This document shows, piece by piece, positions 55,604 through 64,000 of a DNA stretch of 64,000 nucleotides. This DNA comes from Saprospiraceae bacterium (GTDB lineage: Bacteria; Bacteroidota; Bacteroidia; Chitinophagales; Saprospiraceae). The first letter of the stretch is position 1. Each line of letters starts with the position of its first letter. The stretch is taken from contig JAKVCV010000011.1 in NCBI GenBank assembly GCA_022448945.1, positions 330,508-394,507 on the forward strand, read 5' to 3'. A program made the position numbers and the translations under genes. The notes under the pieces are model-generated. The model ran no database searches. It was not told where the DNA came from and worked only from the letters and a program-made list of their open reading frames with translations.

Positions 55604-56995
55604 ATGAAAAAACAATGGATTATACTTTGGATATGGGTAATCAGCAATGGTTTCTCTTACGCTCAAAGACAACAAATTGATAAAGTGGTAGGTGTAGTAG
55701 GGAATCATATTATTTTGCATTCTGATATTGAGGCTCAAATAAAATTAATGAAAAGCCAGAGTCAAGGTGTGGATATGCCGTCTGATGTGCGTTGTCTTGT
55801 ATTAGACCAATTATTTGCTAATGCCCTTATGTTAACTGAAGCTGAGAAAGACAGTATTGTTGTTGGAGATATGGAAGTTCAAGCTCAATTAGATAACCGT
55901 GTGAATACAATTTTATCATATATGGGCCGAGATGAAAAAAAATTCAAGGAGTTTTATGATATGACGCCTGCTGAGATGAAAAACTTCATGAGAGATCAAA
56001 TGAGAGATCAACTCATTCAGCAACGAATGCAACAAAAGATTATGGAGTCTATTACGATAACACCTAAAGAAGTAAAAGCATTTTTTAATAGAATACCCAA
56101 GGATAGTTTACCTTATTTTAATGCAGAAGTAGAGTTAGCAGAAATTGTTGTGAAGCCGAAAATTAATGCTTCAGAAGATGCTAGAGCAAGGAAATTGGCC
56201 CGCAATCTAATGCTTCAAATTATTGAAGATAGTGTTGATTTTGAAATTTTAGCAAAAAAATATTCTGATGACCGTTCATCTGCTGAATTAGGCGGCAATT
56301 TGGGTGTTCAGCCACGCGGGACATTAGTGCCTGAATTTGAAGCTACAGCATATCAACTTAAAAAAGGAGAAGTTTCTGAAGTTGTTAAAACAGAATTTGG
56401 GTATCATATTATTCAGTTAATCAACCGGTTGGGGAATAACATTAATACAAGACATATTCTTATACGCCCTGAGATTACAACACAGGATAGAGAAGCGGCT
56501 TATCAGTTTCTTGATAGTATCCGTAATTTAATTAATCTTGATACAATCTCATTCGGAAAAGCCATTAGTGCTTATTCTGAAGAGACTCAAAGTAAAACAA
56601 CTGCTGGGAGGATTGTTAATCCTGCGACGGGAGAGCCATATTTTGAATTAGGGGATCTTGAACCATCTATCTATTTTGCTATTGATGGACTTAAGCAAGG
56701 GGACATCTCAAAAGTAATTGAGTATGAATCTCGGACAGGGGATAAACAATTTAGAATTGTTAAAATTTTAACCAGAACGGAACCACATGTTGCCAATATT
56801 AAAGACGACTATTCTAAAATTAGAATGGCTGCATTAGAAGAAAAGAAAGGACAACATATAATGGATTGGATTGATTCTAAAATCAAGCATAATTTTATCG
56901 AAATTAAAATAAAACCGACCGATAGTTTAGGGAAAGAAATTTCTAAATGTGACATCTTACAAAAGTGGTCAAGCTCCGATAATTCTAGGCCCTAA
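55604..56995 (+). CDS. Peptidylprolyl isomerase SurA-like
   Basis: 463-aa periplasmic chaperone-isomerase. A signal peptide (MKKQWIILWIWVISNGFSYA) is followed by the SurA N-terminal chaperone region (DKVVGVVGNHIILHSDIEAQ). Parvulin domain 1 holds AELGGNLGVQPRGTLVPEFE and FGYHIIQLINR; domain 2 begins NTRHILIRPEIT and continues with SKTTAGRIVNPATGEPYFEL. It should escort outer-membrane barrels such as SprA to the BAM complex. The region after it up to moxR (56996-57242) shows no gene. Confidence 0.9.
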   Translation: MKKQWIILWIWVISNGFSYAQRQQIDKVVGVVGNHIILHSDIEAQIKLMKSQSQGVDMPSDVRCLVLDQLFANALMLTEAEKDSIVVGDMEVQAQLDNRVNTILSYMGRDEKKFKEFYDMTPAEMKNFMRDQMRDQLIQQRMQQKIMESITITPKEVKAFFNRIPKDSLPYFNAEVELAEIVVKPKINASEDARARKLARNLMLQIIEDSVDFEILAKKYSDDRSSAELGGNLGVQPRGTLVPEFEATAYQLKKGEVSEVVKTEFGYHIIQLINRLGNNINTRHILIRPEITTQDREAAYQFLDSIRNLINLDTISFGKAISAYSEETQSKTTAGRIVNPATGEPYFELGDLEPSIYFAIDGLKQGDISKVIEYESRTGDKQFRIVKILTRTEPHVANIKDDYSKIRMAALEEKKGQHIMDWIDSKIKHNFIEIKIKPTDSLGKEISKCDILQKWSSSDNSRP

Positions 56996-57242
56996 TAGCT
57001 GCCATTTATAGCTATGTATATTTGTTTTTTTATTTTTATTTTTTTGTTATACCTGTTTCCGGACAATTTATGCTTATTTTAACGTCATAAAAATATATTT
57101 TAACCAACCTTTTTCATATTTTGACCTCTGAGTTTTACTGGAATTTCAAATATTTCTCTTTAGTGGTTTGATTATTTGGGTTCATATTAAATTTATTTTG
57201 TTTTATAAACACTTTTCCCTTTGAGATATAAATGTATATATA

Positions 57243-58205
57243 ATGAAGTTTGAGAACGATGTAGAAGCGGTAGATGCACTCGCCATGTCCTACCAAAAAT
57301 TAAGAAATGAAATTTCTAAAGTAATTGTAGGGCAAGAAGATATTATTAAGACCGTATTAATTTCACTTTTTTGTGACGGCCATAGCTTATTGGTTGGTGT
57401 TCCTGGTTTAGCGAAAACGCTTTTAGTAAACACTATATCTAGAGCTTTAGATTTGGAGTTTAAGCGAATCCAATTTACACCTGATTTAATGCCTTCAGAT
57501 ATCACAGGTTCCGAGGTTATGGACGAAAACCGCAATTTCGCTTTCCATAAAGGACCATTGTTTACAAATATCCTTTTGGCAGATGAGATAAACCGGACTC
57601 CCCCTAAGACTCAGGCTGCATTGCTTGAAGCAATGCAAGAAAGGTCAGTAACTGTAGCTGGTTTGCAACATTTATTACCTAAGCCTTTCTTTGTTTTAGC
57701 AACTCAAAACCCTATTGAACAGGAAGGTACATATCCACTACCTGAAGCGCAATTGGATCGTTTTATGTTTAATATCTATTTGGATTATCCAACTTATCAG
57801 GAGGAAGTTGATATTGTTAAAAATACAACTTCAGGTACTGCCCTTGATGTCAATCCTGTTTTAACAGGAGAAGAAATTGTATATTTTCAACAACTTGTAA
57901 GAAAGATTCCAATATCAGATAATGTATTAGAGTATGCAGTAAGTCTAGCTAATAAATCTAGACCTAATACAGAAATGGCAACTGACTTTGTTAATAATTA
58001 TATTTCTTGGGGAGCTGGACCGAGAGCTTCACAATGTTTAGTTTTGGGCGCTAAATGTCATGCTGCTATATCTGGCAAATATTCTCCAGATGTAGAAGAT
58101 GTTCGTGCTATTGCAAAGTTTGTATTGAGACATAGAGTGGTAAGAAATTATAAAGCGGAAGCGGAAGGAATTTCTATTGAAGAGGTTGTTCAAAGTCTCT
58201 TTTAG
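57243..58205 (+). CDS. MoxR family AAA+ ATPase
   Basis: 320-aa ATPase. Walker A is GVPGLAKT at 52-59, Walker B is LLADE at 111-115, and the sensor segment ATQNPIEQEGTYPLPEAQLD is typical of MoxR proteins. The C-terminal lid domain ends with LRHRVVRNYKAEAEGISIEE. These chaperone-like ATPases usually act with VWA or DUF58 partners; none is adjacent, but in Bacteroidota this copy commonly follows surA. Substrate unknown. Confidence 0.92.
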   Translation: MKFENDVEAVDALAMSYQKLRNEISKVIVGQEDIIKTVLISLFCDGHSLLVGVPGLAKTLLVNTISRALDLEFKRIQFTPDLMPSDITGSEVMDENRNFAFHKGPLFTNILLADEINRTPPKTQAALLEAMQERSVTVAGLQHLLPKPFFVLATQNPIEQEGTYPLPEAQLDRFMFNIYLDYPTYQEEVDIVKNTTSGTALDVNPVLTGEEIVYFQQLVRKIPISDNVLEYAVSLANKSRPNTEMATDFVNNYISWGAGPRASQCLVLGAKCHAAISGKYSPDVEDVRAIAKFVLRHRVVRNYKAEAEGISIEEVVQSLF

Positions 58206-58274
58206 ATATTCACCTTTTTCATATACGGGTCCACGATATAAAATGTATTTAGATATAGTAGTTTGGCTTTAAAA

Positions 58275-60074
58275 ATGAAAAAGCAAAATCAATTAGTATT
58301 CTTTATAAGTGCTATTTGTACTTCAATAGTTTTTGCCATAAGTTGTGCAGAACCGAGTATGCCTAAAGGTGGGCCACAGGATAAACAAGCCCCTCGGATT
58401 AATCCCCAAAGATATTCTACCCCGAACAAAAGCACTAATTTTGTTGATAAACAGATTATTCTCACTTTTGATGAATGGATAAAATTACAGGGAGCTTATT
58501 CTCAACTTATTATATCGCCTCCTCTGAAAGAAAAACCTGATATCAAAGTTCGCAACAAGTCACTCGTCCTCCAATGGAGTGAAGAACTAAAGGATAGTAC
58601 AACATATACAGTTAATTTTGGGGATGCCGTTCGGGATATAACCGAGAACAATATCACCCCAAATCTTAAATTTGTCTTCTCTACAGGCCCATTTCTAGAC
58701 TCTTTAAAATGTTCAGGTCAGATTGTTGATGCCATTACAAATAAGCCTGTTAAAGATGTCTTGGTAATGCTATATCAAAACAAGGAAGACAGCATCCCTT
58801 TAACCCAAAAACCTTATTATTTTTCTAAAACGGGTGAAAATGGTTTGTTTGAAATTGAAAACATAAAAGTTCAATCATACCGTATGTTTGCACTTGATGA
58901 TAAAAATAATAACTATAAATACGATTTACCAAATGAAAAAATTGCTTTTTTTGATTCTTCATTCTTGATTAATGATTCTATACAACCTGCTTTTAGGTTG
59001 CGGATGTTTCAAGAACGTCAAAACACAATTGTTTTAGGCACAAAAACCCCACACTTCGGGTGTTTAAAAATTCAATTCAACAATCAAATTCAAACATCAT
59101 CAAAAGTTAAATTATTGAACGCCCCACAAGATTATGTATATTTTATAGATCAAGGGCTAGATACTTTAACACTTTGGTACGATGGCACCATGAATCAAGA
59201 TAAAAAATGGCTATTTGTTGTTGAAAACAAAGCAGAAAAATTAATAGATACAATTAGAATCAACCCATCGTCAAAAAATAATTTTATAGAATTTGCGCAG
59301 GATTTAAAATGGTGTCAAAAACCTAAAAAAGTGAATTCAGAAAATACCCCAACCAAAAAGCTACGTGACACTATAAGTATCCAACAAGCTTTTTTTAACC
59401 CTCTTGAGTTGTTTTTTATTAGGCCAATACAAAATTTTGATAGTTCAAGGTTCCTTTTGTTCACTGATACTTTATTGCCCATAAAAGACGTAGTGATTAT
59501 TGAGAAAATAGATAGTTTTACCGGATTAGTTACTGTTGATACATTGATAAAAAGTGTATTGAGAGACACTTTTGTGAAACTCCCTAAACTAAAAATTGTT
59601 AAATCGTTAGATGTGTCAACTCAACTAAATATTTTTTACAATTGGATTCCAAATAAACGCTATAAAATTTTGATACTTCCTGATGCATTAACGGATTTTT
59701 ATGGACTTAAAAATATCGATACTCTGTCAGCAATTTATTCTATTACTAATTTAGATGACTATGGCAATATTACTGCTAAAATAGTAGATGCTGATAGCGC
59801 GATGCAATATTTAGTTCAACTTACAAATTCAACGGGTGCAATTATTCAGCAACGAATAGTAAAAGATTCAACTGAGATAAACTTAATATTTGAGAATATT
59901 AAAACAGGAATTTATTCTATTAAAATAATTCATGATATATCTCAGAACTTACGCTGGGATCCTGGAGCATATGGTAAATCTCTTCAGCCTGAAAAAATAA
60001 CTATTAGTAAATCGATAACGCTTAAATCTGGTTGGGAAAACTTTATGACGATTAATCTAAATCGCAAGGAATGA
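58275..60074 (+). CDS. Lipoprotein with N-terminal Ig-like (Big_5-type) domain
   Basis: 599-aa predicted lipoprotein, start set at 58275 (MKKQNQLVFFISAICTSIVF), with lipobox FAISC. The first domain (about 20-140) starts PSMPKGGPQDKQAPRI and has the bacterial Ig-like pattern IILTFDEWIKLQGAYSQLII, SLVLQWSEELKDSTTYTVNF, LKFVFSTGP. Later parts contain a carboxypeptidase-regulatory-like region (CSGQIVDAITNKPVKDVLVM) and long beta-rich stretches. Such proteins are common and conserved in Bacteroidota, with unknown role in the envelope. It follows moxR by 69 bp. Confidence 0.82.
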   Translation: MKKQNQLVFFISAICTSIVFAISCAEPSMPKGGPQDKQAPRINPQRYSTPNKSTNFVDKQIILTFDEWIKLQGAYSQLIISPPLKEKPDIKVRNKSLVLQWSEELKDSTTYTVNFGDAVRDITENNITPNLKFVFSTGPFLDSLKCSGQIVDAITNKPVKDVLVMLYQNKEDSIPLTQKPYYFSKTGENGLFEIENIKVQSYRMFALDDKNNNYKYDLPNEKIAFFDSSFLINDSIQPAFRLRMFQERQNTIVLGTKTPHFGCLKIQFNNQIQTSSKVKLLNAPQDYVYFIDQGLDTLTLWYDGTMNQDKKWLFVVENKAEKLIDTIRINPSSKNNFIEFAQDLKWCQKPKKVNSENTPTKKLRDTISIQQAFFNPLELFFIRPIQNFDSSRFLLFTDTLLPIKDVVIIEKIDSFTGLVTVDTLIKSVLRDTFVKLPKLKIVKSLDVSTQLNIFYNWIPNKRYKILILPDALTDFYGLKNIDTLSAIYSITNLDDYGNITAKIVDADSAMQYLVQLTNSTGAIIQQRIVKDSTEINLIFENIKTGIYSIKIIHDISQNLRWDPGAYGKSLQPEKITISKSITLKSGWENFMTINLNRKE

Positions 60075-60311
60075 TTGTTTGCTAAAGTTTAATCGCGGAG
60101 CTTTAAAATTTTATTCTATCCGGAGCTGAGTTTATACGCTTTAATTTATTTTTTAGAACGCTTACTTCATTTAATTACGCTATCGTTCTTATAATAAAGC
60201 AATTTTATTGTCGATATAGATTTTAGATTTTAACAGAAGATATTTTGAATTTATTCAATAAAATAGTTTTTTAGAGCCGTCTAATAAATAATTTTTGTTA
60301 AATCTTCTGTT

Positions 60312-63300
60312 ATGAATATACTCTTACCTTGCCATAGTTGCACTAAACTTATAAATGTAATATTACTATTTGCCTTGCCTTTTATCTTAATTGGGCAAGA
60401 GAAGGATAATGTATGGTTCCCAATTTCTGAGAATGACATTCCCTTGAGTGGCGAGCGCTATATTGTCCCAGATCAATATAGGACATGGAGTCTTAATCTC
60501 AATAGACTTCGAATTAAGTTAAAGCAAGCACCTTTTACTGGATCAAATGAAGTAAAATCTAAACCAGCTTATTTAGATATTCCTTGGCCAGATGGGACCC
60601 TTAAAACATTTCAAATTATTGAATCTCCTATTATGGAAAAAGGATTGAGGGAAAAATTCCCTGAGATAAAAACTTATGTAGGCTCGGAAGTAAGTGACCC
60701 GTCTAAATATATCCGTTTTGATTTCACTCCAAAAGGGTTTCATGGGATGGTTCTTACTGCGGGAGAGGGCACTATATATATAGACCCTTATTCTTTTGGG
60801 GGCGGGGATATTCAGCATTATATTTCTTATTATAAAAAAGATTTTGCTCCTATAGCAGGTAAAGAAATGATTTGTGGTGTAAACGGTTTGGCAGTAAATA
60901 AAGAAGATTTTAAGCCATCAGAAATGGGCTCTGCTTTTGGGTCGTGTGAGTTGCGTACTTATCGTTTAGCGCTTGCGGCAACAGGCGAATATACTCAGTT
61001 TCATGGAGGGACTGTTAATGCAGCACTTTCTGCACAGGTAACTACAATGAATCGAGTTAATGGAGTATATGAAAGAGACCTGGCAATTCGCATGAATATT
61101 ATCGCAAATAATAATCTCATCATATATACAAATGGCAGTTCTGATCCCTATTCAAATAACAATGGGGGAGCTATGCTTGGTCAAAATCAATCAAATATCG
61201 ATGCTGTCATAGGTTCAGCTAATTATGACATAGGGCATGTTTTTAGTACAGGAGGAGGAGGAATAGCATCACTTTATAGCCCCTGCTCATCCAATAAAGC
61301 AAGAGGTGTTACAGGCAGTTTTGCGCCAGTTGGGGATCCATTTGATATTGATTATGTATGCCATGAAATGGGACATCAATTTGGAGGGAATCACACACAA
61401 AATAATAATTGTCAGCGGAATAATCCAACAGCAGTAGAGCCTGGTTCGGCTTCTTCTATTATGGGATATGCAGGGATATGCCCCCCTAATGTCCAAAGTA
61501 ATTCTGATGATCATTTTCATGGTATTTCTTTAGGCGAGATTAGTGCATTTATAACGAATAGTGGCCACACTTGCCCAACTAAAACTTCACTTTCAAATAA
61601 TGCTCCTACTGTTACAGGTACGAATGGAGCGGGTGTAACAATTCCAGGAAGTACACCTTTTGCACTTACTGCTATTGCCAATGATCCTGATGGAAATACA
61701 TTAACTTATTGCTGGGAGCAAATGAATAATGGTACGGGTTTCCCAATGCCACCGTCGTCCACATCGACAGCGGGCCCTAATTTTAGATCTTTTTCTCCTT
61801 CAACAAGTCCTACGCGATATTTCCCAAATTTACCAGATGTTTTGGCAGGCGTTTCTCCTACATGGGAAGTATTAAGTTCGGTTTCTAGATCTATGAATTT
61901 CAGAGTTTCTGTAAGAGATAATGCATCTGGTGGGGGGTGTACGGACTATGATGATGTCAGTATTAATATTGACGGATCTTCGGGGCCTTTTATAGTTACA
62001 TATCCTTCAAGTAGTGGAATTGTTTGGACTGGGAATAGTTCTGAAACAGTAACATGGAATGTTGCGGGGTCAGATGTTGCACCGGTTTCTTGTGCTAATG
62101 TAGATATTCTTCTTTCAACTGATGGTGGATTAACATACCCTACTGTTTTAGCAACAAATGTAACTAATGATGGTTCTCATGTTATTACCGTTCCTAACAC
62201 AGGAACAAGTACTGCTAGAATAATGGTTATTTGTGCAAATGGAACTTTTTTTGATGTATCTGATAATAATTTTTCAATAACAATTGCTACATGTAATGTC
62301 ACTGCTTCTGTAAATAATAATGTCTCATGTTTTGGTGATAGTGATGGCTCGGCAACGGCAAATGCTACAGGTGTAGCACCCTTTGTATACACATGGAATA
62401 ATGGTCAGACTACAGCAACTGCTACGGGTCTAATTGCAGGTACTTATACTGTAACAGTAACTGATGGTATAGCCTGTGCGTCTTCAACTTCTGTTGTGAT
62501 AAATGAACCTTCGGCGATTAATATTAGTAGTACGTCTTCCACAAGTGAGACGTGTTTAAATAATGATGGTACAGCAACAATAATTGCTGCCGGAGGAACT
62601 GGTAGCTTGAATTATTTATGGGATGCTTCTGCTAATAATCAGGTAACAAATGTTGCAACAGGATTAACATCTAATACTTATTCTGTTACTGTTACAGATA
62701 ATAATGGGTGTAATGTTTCGACAACAGTTTTTGTTCCAGATGGATGTTGTGCTCTAACGGTAAACACATCGGGATCGAGTTTAATTTGTAACGGAGATAA
62801 TAATGGCACAGCAACAGTTACACCTAGTGGGACTGCACCTTATTCGTATCAATGGGGAGCAGGTCAGAACACGCAAACTGTAACTGGGCTTTCTGCGGGC
62901 AGTTATACTGTTACGGTTACAGACGCATCTCCATGTACAGTTATTGCAACAGTTACGGTTACTGAACCTCTACCTATAACAACATCAACAACTACTATTG
63001 CTGAATCATGCACAGGGAATGACGGTTCTGCTACCATAAACACAACTGGGAGTATTGGAACAATTAGTTATTTATGGGATTTAGCCGCAAATAGTCAAAC
63101 TACAGCTACTGCAAATGCCTTGTCTAGCGGTAGTTATAATTATACAGTAACAGATGCAAATGGTTGTTTAGGGATTGGTACAGTAAATATATTAGACGGG
63201 TGTTTGACAGGCTGTGATACGATCTCTAATATTAATTTTTCAACAGATACAGTCCGGTTTTATATAGCTTCAGCAGGGCCACCGGTTACATTTGTAGCAG

Positions 63301-64000
63301 GGCACAACCAATATGGTGATCTTGCAAAAGCTGATTATTTTAATTATAGTGGTTTAAACACACATATACAAGGGGTGTATTTAGGTTTTGGAAGATCAGT
63401 TGCAAGTAATTCCACAAATACTTTTAATGTGATTGTGTTAGACGGTACAGGAGGTGTTCCTGGTGCTCCTCTTGGAACAACAACGCTGACCTATCAAGAA
63501 GTTGCAGATTCAATTGCTGCTGGGACATTTGTTCAATATGTTCCCTTGGGGAATATATCTTTGCCGGCTTCAAATGAGTTTTTTGTAGGGATTAGTTTTA
63601 CTTATGGAGCAGATAGTATTGCTTTGTTGACCAATACAATTGGAGAAACAAGTCCCAATACTGCATGGGAACAATGGGGAGATCTTTCGTGGTATGCATA
63701 TAGTGACCCAACGGGTTGGAATTTTGATTTAGCACATTATATTATACCGCTTTTGGGCGTGCCCCCAACTACTGGTTTTACGCAAAACACTACTTCTGTA
63801 TGTACAGGCGGTACAATTTCATATACCAATACAACAGTTAATGGTCAAAGTTATCAATGGCTCTTTCCAGGAGGAACGCCATCATCTTCTACAGCAACGA
63901 ATCCTTCGGTTACGTATAATACTGCCGGGAATTATGATGTTACTTTAATAGCAACAAATGAATGTATTTCTGATACCATAACTCTATCAAACACAGTCAC
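60312..64000 (+). CDS. Reprolysin-like metalloprotease with SprB and PKD repeats (cut by window edge)
   Basis: At least 1229 codons, open to the right edge. A signal peptide (MNILLPCHSCTKLINVILLF to ILIGQ) starts the protein. A propeptide-like part is followed by a metzincin domain with the zinc motif HEMGHQFGGNH at residues 351-361 and a Met-turn in SSIMGYAG near 385. Beta-sandwich domains follow, then SprB-type repeats (SCFGDSDGSATANAT, LICNGDNNGTATVT) at about DNA 62300-63200, a choice-of-anchor-like region, and a PKD domain (SVCTGGTISYTNT) at the edge. T9SS export is expected but the C-terminal signal lies outside the window. Likely a secreted or surface protease. Confidence 0.9.
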   Translation, partial: MNILLPCHSCTKLINVILLFALPFILIGQEKDNVWFPISENDIPLSGERYIVPDQYRTWSLNLNRLRIKLKQAPFTGSNEVKSKPAYLDIPWPDGTLKTFQIIESPIMEKGLREKFPEIKTYVGSEVSDPSKYIRFDFTPKGFHGMVLTAGEGTIYIDPYSFGGGDIQHYISYYKKDFAPIAGKEMICGVNGLAVNKEDFKPSEMGSAFGSCELRTYRLALAATGEYTQFHGGTVNAALSAQVTTMNRVNGVYERDLAIRMNIIANNNLIIYTNGSSDPYSNNNGGAMLGQNQSNIDAVIGSANYDIGHVFSTGGGGIASLYSPCSSNKARGVTGSFAPVGDPFDIDYVCHEMGHQFGGNHTQNNNCQRNNPTAVEPGSASSIMGYAGICPPNVQSNSDDHFHGISLGEISAFITNSGHTCPTKTSLSNNAPTVTGTNGAGVTIPGSTPFALTAIANDPDGNTLTYCWEQMNNGTGFPMPPSSTSTAGPNFRSFSPSTSPTRYFPNLPDVLAGVSPTWEVLSSVSRSMNFRVSVRDNASGGGCTDYDDVSINIDGSSGPFIVTYPSSSGIVWTGNSSETVTWNVAGSDVAPVSCANVDILLSTDGGLTYPTVLATNVTNDGSHVITVPNTGTSTARIMVICANGTFFDVSDNNFSITIATCNVTASVNNNVSCFGDSDGSATANATGVAPFVYTWNNGQTTATATGLIAGTYTVTVTDGIACASSTSVVINEPSAINISSTSSTSETCLNNDGTATIIAAGGTGSLNYLWDASANNQVTNVATGLTSNTYSVTVTDNNGCNVSTTVFVPDGCCALTVNTSGSSLICNGDNNGTATVTPSGTAPYSYQWGAGQNTQTVTGLSAGSYTVTVTDASPCTVIATVTVTEPLPITTSTTTIAESCTGNDGSATINTTGSIGTISYLWDLAANSQTTATANALSSGSYNYTVTDANGCLGIGTVNILDGCLTGCDTISNINFSTDTVRFYIASAGPPVTFVAGHNQYGDLAKADYFNYSGLNTHIQGVYLGFGRSVASNSTNTFNVIVLDGTGGVPGAPLGTTTLTYQEVADSIAAGTFVQYVPLGNISLPASNEFFVGISFTYGADSIALLTNTIGETSPNTAWEQWGDLSWYAYSDPTGWNFDLAHYIIPLLGVPPTTGFTQNTTSVCTGGTISYTNTTVNGQSYQWLFPGGTPSSSTATNPSVTYNTAGNYDVTLIATNECISDTITLSNTV

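Overview
The window looks like a chromosomal segment of a Bacteroidota (Bacteroidetes) bacterium, at about Flavobacteriales/Saprospirales level; the exact family cannot be read from the sequence. The evidence is low G+C, type IX secretion/gliding genes (sprA, porZ, gldA), several cargo proteins with T9SS C-terminal sorting domains, SprB and 'GCTDPxAxNYNP' repeats, a single-polypeptide glycyl-tRNA synthetase, a fused E1 alpha/beta 2-oxoacid dehydrogenase, and promoter boxes of the TTTG-N19/20-TAnnTTTG type. No phage, CRISPR array, IS element, rRNA or tRNA gene was seen.

Layout. 1-12.5 kb is housekeeping: glyS (cut by the left edge), a SIMPL-like protein, pheS, two small Cys-rich lipoproteins, a PhnP-like MBL hydrolase, the rimP-nusA-infB operon (right to left) with a strong hairpin in its leader, recX, and an E1 alpha/beta fusion. 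12.6-30.9 kb holds sprA (2475 aa), ruvA, a penicillin-acylase family Ntn hydrolase, an SRPBCC protein, AMP nucleosidase, a fibronectin-like secreted protein ending in a gliding-type C-terminal domain, an M16 peptidase homologue without the zinc motif, an orphan histidine kinase and a MATE exporter.

31-37.6 kb is accessory: a histidine-kinase relic, a promoter and a five-gene operon of one outer-membrane beta-barrel plus four lipoproteins, then on the other strand a TonB C-terminal-domain protein and a cassette of three signal-peptide-less proteins (a small helical protein, an acidic helical protein with a central hydrophobic hairpin, and an HNH nuclease) separated by intrinsic terminators. 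This cassette is the best candidate for an undescribed toxin or defence unit. 37.6-44.6 kb carries two large T9SS cargo proteins, a sulfotransferase and a coiled-coil exported protein.

44.6-45.4 kb is a gene-less gap with three perfect inverted repeats and a structured, terminator-ended region that may be a non-coding RNA or leader. 45.4-64 kb contains porZ, two tandem paralogous membrane proteins and a GT39-like membrane glycosyltransferase, gldA, two SurA-like periplasmic chaperones, moxR, an Ig-like lipoprotein and a large metzincin with SprB/PKD repeats that runs off the right edge. The common theme is surface biogenesis: SprA and PorZ export the sorting-domain proteins, the SurA-like proteins would serve outer-membrane assembly, and the membrane glycosyltransferases may build the glycan to which T9SS cargo is attached (inference).
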